A stretch of 64,000 nt of DNA, taken from an uncultured Caldilineaceae bacterium. Its GTDB lineage: Bacteria; Chloroflexota; Anaerolineae; Caldilineales; Caldilineaceae. Positions 33,783 to 41,890 of this stretch are shown piece after piece; position 1 is the stretch's first letter, and every line of letters begins with the position of its first letter. A program made the position numbers and the translations under genes. The notes beneath the pieces were generated by a model. That model saw only the letters and a list, made by a program, of their open reading frames with translations, had not been told where the DNA came from and did no database searches. The stretch lies in the NCBI GenBank assembly GCA_951812725.1, contig OX638330.1:186001-250000 (forward strand), given 5' to 3'.

Positions 33783-34104
33783 TTTGTATGCGCCGTGTCT
33801 TCACACCGGCGGCTGCCATTCGCTAGCCCCGCTGAACGCAAGGCCGCCTGAACACGCCAGCCACTAGCATGCCCAGTAAACAGTACTCTACTCCTCAACT
33901 CGCTGTCTCCGCAACTCTGCGCCGACCTGTTGTGTGCACCTTGGAGCAGCAAAAAACTGCACTAACGGTTTCTATTTTCTATAACGATCTGATAAGATTC
34001 TAGGCAATAGTTACATAATAACTGCGAGTTATACTGATTCTGTAAGTGAATTCGGACATCCGAAACCACTCCAAATGGTCAGGCATGGCGAAAGGATGAA
34101 GAAA
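33783..34104. other. 322-bp divergent intergenic region before msrP
   Basis: Separates the DUF2231 gene (-) from msrP (+). It becomes AT-rich from 33950. AGTTA-N5-TAACT (34009-34023) is an inverted repeat directly upstream of TATACT (34030-34035), a candidate operator and -10 for the msrPQ operon. Confidence 0.4.
34008..34035 (+). promoter_or_regulatory. Candidate promoter/operator of msrPQ
   Basis: TATACT at 34030 as -10, TAGTTA at 34008 as a poor -35 with 16-bp spacing, and a 5-bp inverted repeat overlapping the spacer. Weak evidence individually. Confidence 0.35.
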
Positions 34105-35088
34105 ATGGCACGCATAGAGATTCCCAAGATCCCCTGGCAAGAGATCACACCGGAAGAGGTATTCCTCAACCGGCGCAGCTTCATGAAAGGCGCAGGACTG
34201 GCGCTGGGTTCAACAGCCCTCGCTGCATGTTCAATGCCCGAAATGGAGGAGGTGGCCAGCGGTGATGACGAGACGACCGCCGCGCAACCAGAGGCGGCCC
34301 CTGCCGAGCTTAGCGGTACCGACGAACTTGGCGACCCGTTCAACACATTCGAGCAGATAACCAACTATAACAACTATTACGAATTCTCCACCGACAAGCA
34401 GGCCGTGGCCCGTCTGGCCGAAGGCTACCCCACCTCCCCCTGGACCGTTGAGATCGGCGGGCTGGTCAATAATCCCGGCACCTACGATGTCGACGAGCTG
34501 CGCCAGATGTTCGACATCGAAGAGCGCATCTACCGGCTGCGCTGCGTGGAAGCCTGGTCGATGGTGATCCCCTGGATGGGATTCCCAATCTCCGACCTGC
34601 TCGCAGTCATCGAACCGAAATCAGAAGCGAAATATGTGCGCTTTGAGACAATTCTCGACATGGAGGGCATGCCAGGCCAGCGCAGTAGCAGTTGGTACCA
34701 ATGGCCCTATGTCGAAGGCCTCCGCATCGACGAAGCCATGAACCCACTTGCCATCCTGGCCACCGGCCTCTACGGCAAAGACCTTCTGCCTCAGAACGGC
34801 GCGCCGATTCGCCTCGTCGCCCCCTGGAAGTACGGCTTTAAGAGCATCAAGTCGATCGTCAAAATCGATCTCGTCGAAGAGCAGCCAACCTCCCTGTGGA
34901 TGGCCGCAGCGGGCAATGAATACGGCTTCTATGCCAATGTGAACCCGGAAGTCAACCACCCCCGCTGGTCACAGGCTACTGAGCGGCGCATCGGCGAAAG
35001 AGGCCGCCGCCCAACCCTGATGTTTAACGGTTATGAAGAGCAGGTGGCCTATCTCTACGAAGGTATGGACCTGGTTGCGAACTACTAG
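34105..35088 (+). CDS. msrP: Protein-methionine-sulfoxide reductase catalytic subunit MsrP (YedY family)
   Basis: Molybdopterin oxidoreductase that repairs oxidised methionine in exported proteins. N-R-R-S-F-M-K-G-A-G (about residues 22-31) is a twin-arginine signal, and L-A-A-C right after the hydrophobic stretch looks like a lipobox, so the enzyme may be a Tat-exported lipoprotein. C147 in L-R-C-V-E-A-W is the molybdenum-ligand cysteine, and W-K-Y-G-F-K-S-I-K-S is the conserved C-terminal motif. ATG 34105 has AAGGA eight bases upstream; ATGs at 34075 and 34096 are in frame but less well spaced. The haem partner msrQ follows 90 bp downstream. Confidence 0.9.
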   Translation: MARIEIPKIPWQEITPEEVFLNRRSFMKGAGLALGSTALAACSMPEMEEVASGDDETTAAQPEAAPAELSGTDELGDPFNTFEQITNYNNYYEFSTDKQAVARLAEGYPTSPWTVEIGGLVNNPGTYDVDELRQMFDIEERIYRLRCVEAWSMVIPWMGFPISDLLAVIEPKSEAKYVRFETILDMEGMPGQRSSSWYQWPYVEGLRIDEAMNPLAILATGLYGKDLLPQNGAPIRLVAPWKYGFKSIKSIVKIDLVEEQPTSLWMAAAGNEYGFYANVNPEVNHPRWSQATERRIGERGRRPTLMFNGYEEQVAYLYEGMDLVANY

Positions 35089-35178
35089 AGTGCCGTCAAG
35101 ACTGCAGCGGTTGGTGGCCGGCGGTCATCAACCACGCCGGCCGCTAGCCACTGCTTCTGCATCTGTAGAAGGTGACGC

Positions 35179-35892
35179 ATGAATATCGATAAACTGCTGA
35201 CCAAAGGGCAGATACTTTGGCTGACGCATATAGGAGCCCTGATTCCGCTGGTCTGGCTCTTGTACGAAGACTATACTCCCCTGGCGTCGCTACTGAACGA
35301 AGACTTTACGAGTGGACTTAGCGTCAATCCAATCCAGGACTGGACCCTTCGCACCGGCAAACCGGCGCTCGTTCTGCTCATCCTTTCTCTTTCCTGCACG
35401 CCTCTCAATGTCGTGCTCGGCTGGCGAAACATTATCCCGGCCCGCAAATGGCTGGGCCTATATGCCTTCGCCTACGCCGCCGTCCACTTCTATATCTTCA
35501 TCGGTGAAGACTACGGTTTTCAGTGGATTTACATTTGGCAGGACGTCGGTACCAAACTCTATATCATCGTCGGGTTTTCCGCCCTGCTGATCCTGCTTCC
35601 CCTTGCCCTCACCTCGTCCAAAGGATGGATGCGCCGTTTGGGCAAATTGTGGAAGAAGTTGCACCAGTGGGTCTACGTCGCCGGCGTTCTTGCAGTCTTT
35701 CACTATATCTGGGTCGTAAAGGCCGACTACCGCGAACCGATCGCCTGGGGCGTGCTACTTGGATTCTTCCTGCTCGTGCGCGTCCCCGTCGTCCGCAAAC
35801 GCATCGCCAGATGGCGCTCCAAATCCAAATCGCGCGGGCAGTCAGGCCCGCCCGTGAGGCGGGCGCCGGCCAGACCCCGCCAAACCGGCTAA
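35179..35892 (+). CDS. msrQ: Protein-methionine-sulfoxide reductase haem-binding subunit MsrQ (YedZ family)
   Basis: Membrane haem protein that passes electrons from the quinone pool to MsrP. The 237 residues hold about six helices. It shows R-T-G-K-P-A-L, L-S-C-T-P-L, R-K-W-L-G-L-Y-A-F-A-Y-A-A-V-H and W-K-K-L-H-Q-W-V-Y, whose histidines are the usual haem ligands. The C-terminal 35 residues are basic and unusually long. ATG 35179 has a GAAGGTGA ribosome site. Paired with msrP in one operon. Confidence 0.9.
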   Translation: MNIDKLLTKGQILWLTHIGALIPLVWLLYEDYTPLASLLNEDFTSGLSVNPIQDWTLRTGKPALVLLILSLSCTPLNVVLGWRNIIPARKWLGLYAFAYAAVHFYIFIGEDYGFQWIYIWQDVGTKLYIIVGFSALLILLPLALTSSKGWMRRLGKLWKKLHQWVYVAGVLAVFHYIWVVKADYREPIAWGVLLGFFLLVRVPVVRKRIARWRSKSKSRGQSGPPVRRAPARPRQTG

Positions 35893-35907
35893 TTCAGCAA
35901 CACCAAA

Positions 35908-35954
35908 AAGTGGGGTGTTCCAGTCCGTAACGGACATACAGGAACATCCCACTT
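35908..35954. terminator. Bidirectional stem-loop between msrQ and the Cys-rich gene
   Basis: AAGTGGGGTGTTCC pairs with GGAACATCCCACTT (13 Watson-Crick pairs plus one G-U) around a nested GTCCG-TAA-CGGAC hairpin. It lies between two convergent genes, 16 bp past msrQ and 8 bp past the minus-strand gene, and would serve both. No long U-tract on the plus strand; AAAAA on its left gives T's for the minus strand. Confidence 0.65.
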
Positions 35955-35961
35955 GCGATTA

Positions 35962-36270
35962 CTATTCTGTTTCCTCGGCCGCGCACTGGGGGCAGAACTG
36001 GGGATCCTCTAACTCGATCAGGTGCCGGCTGCAGACCGAGAACGTAACTTCCACCCGCTCAGACAAAAAGCGCTTCTTCACCTCAACTTCAAGTAGAAGA
36101 TTGCGGGAATTGCTCGTCAACAAAAGAGCGGGCACCGGACAGCTATTGCATAACTTCCGCTTCCACGGCCGTGCATTGCCGGGGCTTGATTCCAGCAAAC
36201 GGCAGGTCTCCCGCTCGGTGCCGCGGTGATAATCCCCATAAAAATAACGGCAGTTAACCGGCTGTGGCAT
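35962..36270 (-). CDS. Small cysteine-rich protein, probable metal binding
   Basis: A 102-residue protein with eight or so conserved-looking cysteines: C-R-Y-F-Y-G-D-Y-H-R-G, E-T-C-R-L, L-C-N-S-C-P-V-P, V-C-S-R-H-L, and C-P-Q-C at the C-terminus. The spacing suggests one or two zinc or Fe-S sites. I recognise the layout as a conserved uncharacterised protein, common in Chloroflexota to my recollection, but no function is known. ATG 36270 is the first start. Confidence 0.65.
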   Translation of the reverse strand: MPQPVNCRYFYGDYHRGTERETCRLLESSPGNARPWKRKLCNSCPVPALLLTSNSRNLLLEVEVKKRFLSERVEVTFSVCSRHLIELEDPQFCPQCAAEETE

Positions 36271-36340
36271 CGATTCTTGTCGCGTAAGGCTTTCTTCTCA
36301 ACACTCTCGGAAGATGTGGCAGCCCTTGTAAGAAAGAGTC

Positions 36341-36371
36341 AAAAAACAGAACCGCCGACACCTACCGGCGG
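36341..36371 (-). terminator. Rho-independent terminator of the HARE-HTH-like gene
   Basis: On the minus strand CCGCCG-N8-CGGCGG is followed by TTCTG and six T's, about 40 bp after the stop of the gene at 36410. Confidence 0.75.
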
Positions 36372-36409
36372 CCCTCTGGCCTGACTGTCTATTTAACGTG
36401 CACAGACGC

Positions 36410-37657
36410 CTAATTATTCCAGAATGGTACGTCACCGTAGTCGTCCTGATCCCAGTCGCCGCCCATAAGAATATCAGGATCGATAAAGAGGCGGTCAGCC
36501 AATTCAATCTTTCGCTTTTCCTGTTCCGGCATCAGATACCCAAACTCGTGCTCCAGACTGACTAGCATCTCCAACTCGGCTTCCAGAAGATGGAACTCCA
36601 TATGATTCAGAGGCGTCGCATCCGCAGCGACCTCTTTGAGTTCGCTCAAATATGCCTGATACGCTTCACAGTCCTCCCCTTCAGAATCCACCGACGAAAG
36701 ATCCCCTCGCCCCGTTTCCAATGAGGGAGTTCCGGGGTGCCCCATTCCATGGAAAATCTGGTCCAATCCGGCCCCGTCCCAGTTCTCCATCATAAACCCG
36801 TACCGGTCCCTGGGCGATTTACCTGTTTCAGAAGGCTTGTCGCGGTCTTGCGACGCAGCGTCGTCCGCGCTGTCTTCCCCGCTGCCTGTCGTATATCCGA
36901 CATCATCCAGCAGCCGCAGACCACTATATTTATGCAACACAAAGTGCATATCGTCGGGCGGTATCTCTTCGCTGTACAAACTCTGTCCGATCAGGGCGCC
37001 GGCCAGCTCCCACACCGGCATCGCCGTCCGCGATTTCTTGTCCTTGCCCACAATCTGCTCCGCAGCCCGCGATAGCACCACGTTGCGTTTCCGAATCAGC
37101 TCTTCCTGTCGGGACTCCTTCGGCTGCAGCCGCATCCCGTATTCTCCGCTGACCGCATCCTTCACTTGAATCAGCAGATCGTCCTCGGTTGTGCCGCCCG
37201 CTTGATCAACCCATTTCACAAACGCCGGTCCAAGCCGCAAAGCCCAAGTGCCCCGTTCAACCTCCGCATGCACCTGCAGAGTCGGCCCGCCCATCAACTC
37301 AACTGATATCAGACGTGTATCGGGTCGATGGGTCTGGAAAAATTGCGGAAAGAAGACTGCGTGCTCCAGTTCATCCAGCAGCAGCGTCCCTTTCTTGATT
37401 TCGTTACGGACGAGAGGATGTCGAAAATACTGATCTCTCAGCAAACAGGAGAGCCACCCGAAACGCCCGGGCCCCACCGGAACTGCCTGATACAATTTGC
37501 TGATCGCCTGATAAACGGCGCTGCGTGCCCCGTTCCCGACCGGTCGCTTGTTCGCAATGCGGGAAACCAGAGTATCGACACTGAGGGGTGTCTTGGAGTT
37601 GCTCAGAATTTCGGCAACACAGGTGAAATAGCTGGGATATTGTCTATCTTTCGCCAT
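36410..37657 (-). CDS. HARE-HTH-like N-terminal domain protein, unknown function
   Basis: 415 residues. The first 75 (Y-F-T-C-V-A-E-I-L, then T-P-L-S-V-D-T-L-V-S-R-I, then A-V-Y-Q-A-I-S-K-L-Y, then G-R-F-G-W-L-S-C) resemble the HARE/winged-helix domain found in chromatin proteins and in some restriction enzymes. A conserved-looking middle (L-D-E-L-E-H-A-V-F-F-P-Q-F-F-Q-T-H, then W-A-L-R-L-G) and a long acidic, disordered stretch (about 255-330) follow, and the C-terminus is acidic with W-D-Q-D-D. No catalytic motif is evident. It may read or coat DNA, but that is inference. The repeat element at 37838 lies 180 bp upstream. Confidence 0.6.
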   Translation of the reverse strand: MAKDRQYPSYFTCVAEILSNSKTPLSVDTLVSRIANKRPVGNGARSAVYQAISKLYQAVPVGPGRFGWLSCLLRDQYFRHPLVRNEIKKGTLLLDELEHAVFFPQFFQTHRPDTRLISVELMGGPTLQVHAEVERGTWALRLGPAFVKWVDQAGGTTEDDLLIQVKDAVSGEYGMRLQPKESRQEELIRKRNVVLSRAAEQIVGKDKKSRTAMPVWELAGALIGQSLYSEEIPPDDMHFVLHKYSGLRLLDDVGYTTGSGEDSADDAASQDRDKPSETGKSPRDRYGFMMENWDGAGLDQIFHGMGHPGTPSLETGRGDLSSVDSEGEDCEAYQAYLSELKEVAADATPLNHMEFHLLEAELEMLVSLEHEFGYLMPEQEKRKIELADRLFIDPDILMGGDWDQDDYGDVPFWNN

Positions 37658-37837
37658 TCAATTTGCCTCCTGAGAACTATTATCCCATACGAGGCCCCGT
37701 TTGTCCACCACAAAACCCTGCTGGGCGCGAATCAAAGTGGGGAATATACGTCCGACTGCCTCCCGCCATCTACACCGAACGCCAGGATCGGTCTGTCCGG
37801 ACGACTCTGGGAAAGCATCCTCCATTAACTTGCGCTT
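37658..37837. other. Upstream region of the HARE-HTH-like gene
   Basis: 180 bp between the start codon and the left end of the repeat element. No clear promoter seen. Confidence 0.4.
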
Positions 37838-38302
37838 GTAACTACGCAGCCGCAACTGATTCGCAACCCTGACTGAGGCGAGCAAAGGTGTTTCTTCTCC
37901 CCTCATTGTTGTATTTTGGGCGGTCGGGCGCAAGCGCCCTCCCTTGTGCAGGGGCTGCGCCCCCGCAACGCCCCCCTACAAAACCATCCCTCACCGACCG
38001 TGTTTACTCTTCCCCAGCATCGTGTCTGGCGAACGGAGTCTACTCCCCGACTTGCCGCCTCAACGCACCTCCCACCGACCTCCAACCGCAGAAGTTACTG
38101 ACCCCTGACCTCTGACCCCTGACCCCTGCAGTTCCGCGCCCCCGCAACGCCCCCCTACAAAAACATGCCTCACCGACCGTGTGCCTTCTTCGCAACCTGT
38201 CGGCTGGCGAGCATGGCGGCGGCTGCACACCAGTTGCGTCACCAAGAGCCTGGATGGTTCCAAGGATGACTGGCTGGTCAACTGCTGTGGCTTAGTAGCT
38301 AC
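37838..38302 (+). mobile_element. GTAA inverted-repeat element, second copy (465 bp)
   Basis: Left end GTAACTACGCAGCCGCA (37838), right end TGTGGCTTAGTAGCTAC (38286-38302). It is flanked by TTGCGCTT (37830-37837) and TTGCGCTC (38303-38310), a target duplication with one base changed. Its first hairpin is GGGCGC-AA-GCGCCC, replacing GGGCC-TTC-GGCCC. A second, partial unit about 180 bp later lacks the first hairpin and part of the second. Same orientation as the copy at 27291. Confidence 0.8.
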
Positions 38303-38434
38303 TTGCGCTCTTACATCAACCTCTACTGAACCTTGTCGGCATCAACTACATCAACTCCTCGGCAGGTCCATTTGAACTGCTGCCACATGCATGCTCAGCA
38401 ACGGACTTTAGAACCTTTCCCGTCCTGACGCGCC

Positions 38435-38863
38435 TCAGTCGGCCGCCGCCAGAAGAGGCCGGAACTTGTACCCGTAGACGATCTCGCCGCTGTCACCCTC
38501 TTCCCTCAGCTTGCGCGTCACCATCTCCACCGGCATCCCAATCTCTACATCCTCATCAGATATATCGGTCAGCTGCGCCGTCACCATCGGCCCTTCCTCC
38601 AGTTTGACCAGCGCCACAGTGTACGGCCGCTGCGCCAGAAAACCATCCGGCACGTTAAACATTTTCGTGTAGCTATATACCTCGCCCCGCCCACTCATCG
38701 TGTGCAGCGGACCGGCCGCCTCGCTGCAATAAGGGCAGACATCACGTGGCGGAAATATGGCCCGACTGCAGTCCGGACAGATTTCGCCCTGAAGACTATA
38801 TCGCTGCTGTCTGGTGCGCCAAAGGCTGGCAATACTCATAGCATCCTCACTGATTGAATCCAA
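38435..38863 (-). CDS. DUF35-type zinc-ribbon/OB-fold protein (thiolase partner)
   Basis: 142 residues. The N-terminal rubredoxin-like zinc ribbon has C-x2-C (G-E-I-C-P-D-C) and C-x2-C (V-C-P-Y-C), followed by an OB-fold (G-E-V-Y-S-Y-T-K-M, P-Y-T-V-A-L-V-K-L-E-E-G). Such proteins pair with SCP-x-type thiolases, forming an acyl-CoA-processing complex. Here the thiolase gene lies 131 bp upstream on the same strand. ATG 38863 is probable; an internal ATG at residue 9 is possible. Confidence 0.85.
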   Translation of the reverse strand: MDSISEDAMSIASLWRTRQQRYSLQGEICPDCSRAIFPPRDVCPYCSEAAGPLHTMSGRGEVYSYTKMFNVPDGFLAQRPYTVALVKLEEGPMVTAQLTDISDEDVEIGMPVEMVTRKLREEGDSGEIVYGYKFRPLLAAAD

Positions 38864-38994
38864 TCAATTGTCCTTCTATGCTCACATCCTACACCCGCCG
38901 GCCTATCAAACTCTACCTATCGCAGACCGGTATACTGCACTGATAGCTTCTGACAGCTGTCTGCACTCCAAATCACCCGTCCCAGCCTGTCTGC

Positions 38995-40158
38995 TCAGCC
39001 GCCTAGAATATGGGTGACAATCGTCGCACCGCTGCCGCCGATATTCTGTGTCATCCCAAACGCCGCATCCGCGATCTGACCCTGTCCCGCCTCGCCCCGT
39101 AACTGTTGCACGGCTTCGGCTATCTGGTAAACCCCTGTCGCGCCGACCGGATGCCCCCGGCTCTTCAGCCCGCCCAACGTGCTGATTGGTATACGCCCGT
39201 CCGGGCCGATTGCATCGTCAGCAGCCAGATGCCAACCCTCGCCCCGCCGCGCATAGCCGGTCGCTTCCAGGCTGAGCGCGGTCATGATCGTGAAGGCATC
39301 GTGGACTTCAAAAAAATCGATTTCCGCAGGCGTTACGCCGCCCTGCAGGTACGCTTTCTGGCTGCTGACATAGGCCGCCTCAAGAAAGAGCGGGTCCTTG
39401 CGATCATGGAGCGCGATAGTATCGTTGGCGCTGGCGCTTGCCAGTATTCGCACCGCGCCGGGATGATGGCCCGTCACGTATGCTCCCTCCTGCTCCGACG
39501 CCGCCAGCACCACCGCGGCCGCGCCGTCGCAAATAGGGCTGCTGTCCATGATATTGATAGGTGTCGCAATCATCGGCGCATTCAGATATGTATCCAGCGA
39601 AATCGGCTTCTGAAACATCGCATTGGCGTTTCTTGCACCGTTGCGATGAGCATTGATGCTGAAACCGGCGAAGCCATCCATCGGCGCGTCGAACTCGTAC
39701 ATGTACCGCTGCATAATGAGCGCGTTCAACCCCACAAATGTGACCCCGTGAGCCGCCTCGTATTCGGCGTCCGCTGCCGTGGCCAGGCCGGCTGTCGTGC
39801 TGCCGCCGGACGTATCAGTCATCTTCTCCACGCCGCAAACCACCACAACATCGTGCATGCCGCTGGCAACCGCCATATAGCCGATGCGGAGTGCCGACGC
39901 CCCGCTTGCGCAGGCCGCCTCGATCTTCGCCGCTTCGACGTTCCGCAACCCACTGAAATCCGCGATCAGGGTTGCCAGGTGCTCCTGGTGCAACAGGTTG
40001 CCGCTGAGCATGTTGCCCACGAACAACGCGTCTACCTGTTCCGTTCCGGCCTCCTTCAACGCCGCATCGATCGCGTGATGAGCGATGTGCCGGATGGAAA
40101 GGTCCCAATGCTCGCCGACAGGCATCTGTCCGATTCCAATTATCGATACGTCCCGCAT
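38995..40158 (-). CDS. SCP-x-type thiolase / acetyl-CoA acetyltransferase-like
   Basis: Thiolase-fold enzyme that makes or cleaves beta-ketoacyl-CoA. Catalytic C83 is in E-A-A-C-A-S-G. D-F-F-E-V-H-D-A-F (about 294-302) and S-R-G-H-P-V-G-A-T-G carry the conserved histidines; the second cysteine of classical thiolases is not evident, as in the SCP-x/lipid-transfer group. ATG 40158 is chosen (M-R-D-V-S-I-I-G-I-G); the longer frame has no family similarity. It is 387 residues. It partners with the DUF35 protein downstream, which suggests fatty-acid or sterol-like degradation. Confidence 0.87.
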   Translation of the reverse strand: MRDVSIIGIGQMPVGEHWDLSIRHIAHHAIDAALKEAGTEQVDALFVGNMLSGNLLHQEHLATLIADFSGLRNVEAAKIEAACASGASALRIGYMAVASGMHDVVVVCGVEKMTDTSGGSTTAGLATAADAEYEAAHGVTFVGLNALIMQRYMYEFDAPMDGFAGFSINAHRNGARNANAMFQKPISLDTYLNAPMIATPINIMDSSPICDGAAAVVLAASEQEGAYVTGHHPGAVRILASASANDTIALHDRKDPLFLEAAYVSSQKAYLQGGVTPAEIDFFEVHDAFTIMTALSLEATGYARRGEGWHLAADDAIGPDGRIPISTLGGLKSRGHPVGATGVYQIAEAVQQLRGEAGQGQIADAAFGMTQNIGGSGATIVTHILGG

Positions 40159-40552
40159 AATCTTTTCCCGCTGGAGCTTTACAGAATCTGCACAACGTGA
40201 GAGCGTGGCACTACTGACTGTCAACCGTCCACCTGCTGGCAGATCGCCTCGTCTCTTTCTATCATTGCCTAAACTGCGTGCCATTAGCTACCGGCCGGCG
40301 CCCATATCCTGTCAAAACCTATCGCGCAGCCCGCTTCGAGCCCCGTTTCCTTACCCAATCCAGCGCGAAACCACGGCGCCCCGCGCCCAGGAATGAGAAA
40401 TTGCTAACCTACGCAACACGCAGTTGCGCACTTCCTGTATAAATGGAATGTGGGGTTGAAATGAGTTAAACGCTGCTGAGCCGCGCAGGCCTGCGCACCC
40501 GGCTAATGCAGTTGTGGGCCAGGGTCAGCTGCCAGGACCTCGGTCGGCATCA
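40159..40552. other. 394-bp intergenic region
   Basis: Upstream of the thiolase (-) and downstream of the lipoprotein (-). It contains a perfect 14-bp palindrome GCGCAGGCCTGCGC (40483-40496), which may end the lipoprotein transcript, and a TATAAA (40438) on the plus strand with no gene behind it. No coding signal. Confidence 0.4.
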
Positions 40553-41764
40553 TCACTGCTGCTCTACGCCGATGATGCGCCACTGGTCCGTCGTGCGGTT
40601 GCTCAAATCCGAGGGGACGTGCTCCAACATAAATGCGTAGAGTCTGCTTTCCGGTTCGCCGCCGGCCGGATAAACAAGCGAAGCCCAGACCGTTGTCGTG
40701 ATCGACTGCGACGTGGCTGCCTGGCCGGCAAAAGTAGGAATCGTAGCCAAGTATTGCAGTGAATCCACCCAGGAGAATTCGCCCAATGTTCGCGGAACAG
40801 TCTGACGCGCTTCCCCGATCAACAGTTGCTCGTTGCTGTCCGGCTGCAGCAGATAGGCCAGCACGACCGCTTCGGGATAAAAGGGCGACTGGGGAACGCC
40901 ATAACAGAATACCAGTTCACGCGGACCCTCCGCATAGTGGATGGCCGCACGATACGCGCCCTCACTGGTGAAGTTCAGGTCAATCTGTCGCGCAAAACGA
41001 GACTCCTTGCACAGCAGGCTGCGATCATACTGGGGATAACGGGCGCGCACAGTCCGCATCGGGGACCTGTTCTCCGCGCCGTCCCACTCTTCTACATACA
41101 GGCCGCCGGGCGCAGAAATCTGCGTGCTGCCGTACCCTTCGCTGAGCGTGCTCCACCAGAAGACGCTTATGTATGTCGGACCGCCTATCGGGCTGAATCC
41201 GCCGTACACTATCAATTCATCGTGCTCAGGCAGTTCACCAGGCCCTCCGCCCACCGACTGCCCGCTAACCGATGTCGGCATCTGCTGCGCCAATACCTCG
41301 AAATACCGGTTATCAGTCTCGCTATGATCCTCGCGTGTCACGACAAACCACTCCGGGCGGCCCGTCTGTCGCGGCGGCGCCACAAAGCCGAATCCTGACC
41401 CTTGCCAGTAGTTTGGTAGCAGCGCATAGGGCTGGAGCCTCGGGGCCGGCGGCCTCGTATTCTCGTCCGACTCCTCCGGCATACCGATTGGCGACTGCGA
41501 GTCGTAAATCACCGCGCCGATCGGGCCGCTGATACCTTCCCCATCTGCGGTCGTGCTGGCGTCGTAACGGTAAAAGAGCAGATACTCCTGCTCACTGTCA
41601 GCGTCTATGTTGATCGATTCCCACGTGGACACTGCCTTCCACTCTTCCGGCAGAATCAGCCCCAGGTCAATATTCAGCTCCGTGCTGGGCTCGACTGGCC
41701 TGCACGCACCCAGCAGGATCGCCGAAAGGAGCAGGCAGACCGCCCCCGCCTGCGCTTTCAGCAT
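40553..41764 (-). CDS. Lipoprotein of unknown function
   Basis: 403 residues. It has a signal peptide with lipobox L-L-G-A-C (residues 16-20), then a beta-rich extracellular body with many Tyr/Trp-rich strands. No known domain recognised. ATG 41764 begins right at the signal; an in-frame ATG at 41887, four bases past the folC stop, would add 41 residues before the hydrophobic core and would couple translation to folC. The latter is unusual for a signal peptide but cannot be excluded. Located after folC on the same strand, so possibly co-transcribed. Confidence 0.7.
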   Translation of the reverse strand: MLKAQAGAVCLLLSAILLGACRPVEPSTELNIDLGLILPEEWKAVSTWESINIDADSEQEYLLFYRYDASTTADGEGISGPIGAVIYDSQSPIGMPEESDENTRPPAPRLQPYALLPNYWQGSGFGFVAPPRQTGRPEWFVVTREDHSETDNRYFEVLAQQMPTSVSGQSVGGGPGELPEHDELIVYGGFSPIGGPTYISVFWWSTLSEGYGSTQISAPGGLYVEEWDGAENRSPMRTVRARYPQYDRSLLCKESRFARQIDLNFTSEGAYRAAIHYAEGPRELVFCYGVPQSPFYPEAVVLAYLLQPDSNEQLLIGEARQTVPRTLGEFSWVDSLQYLATIPTFAGQAATSQSITTTVWASLVYPAGGEPESRLYAFMLEHVPSDLSNRTTDQWRIIGVEQQ

Positions 41765-41890
41765 CCAATGGCGAATCTGGCCGCCGCCCTTTTCACCTTG
41801 GACACCGCATACCGGGGCACCGGGGCCAGGACTTCCGCCTCCTCCTGCGAGCCGCTTGCTGCGAGGCACTGTGTTCGTTGGAATCATCGC

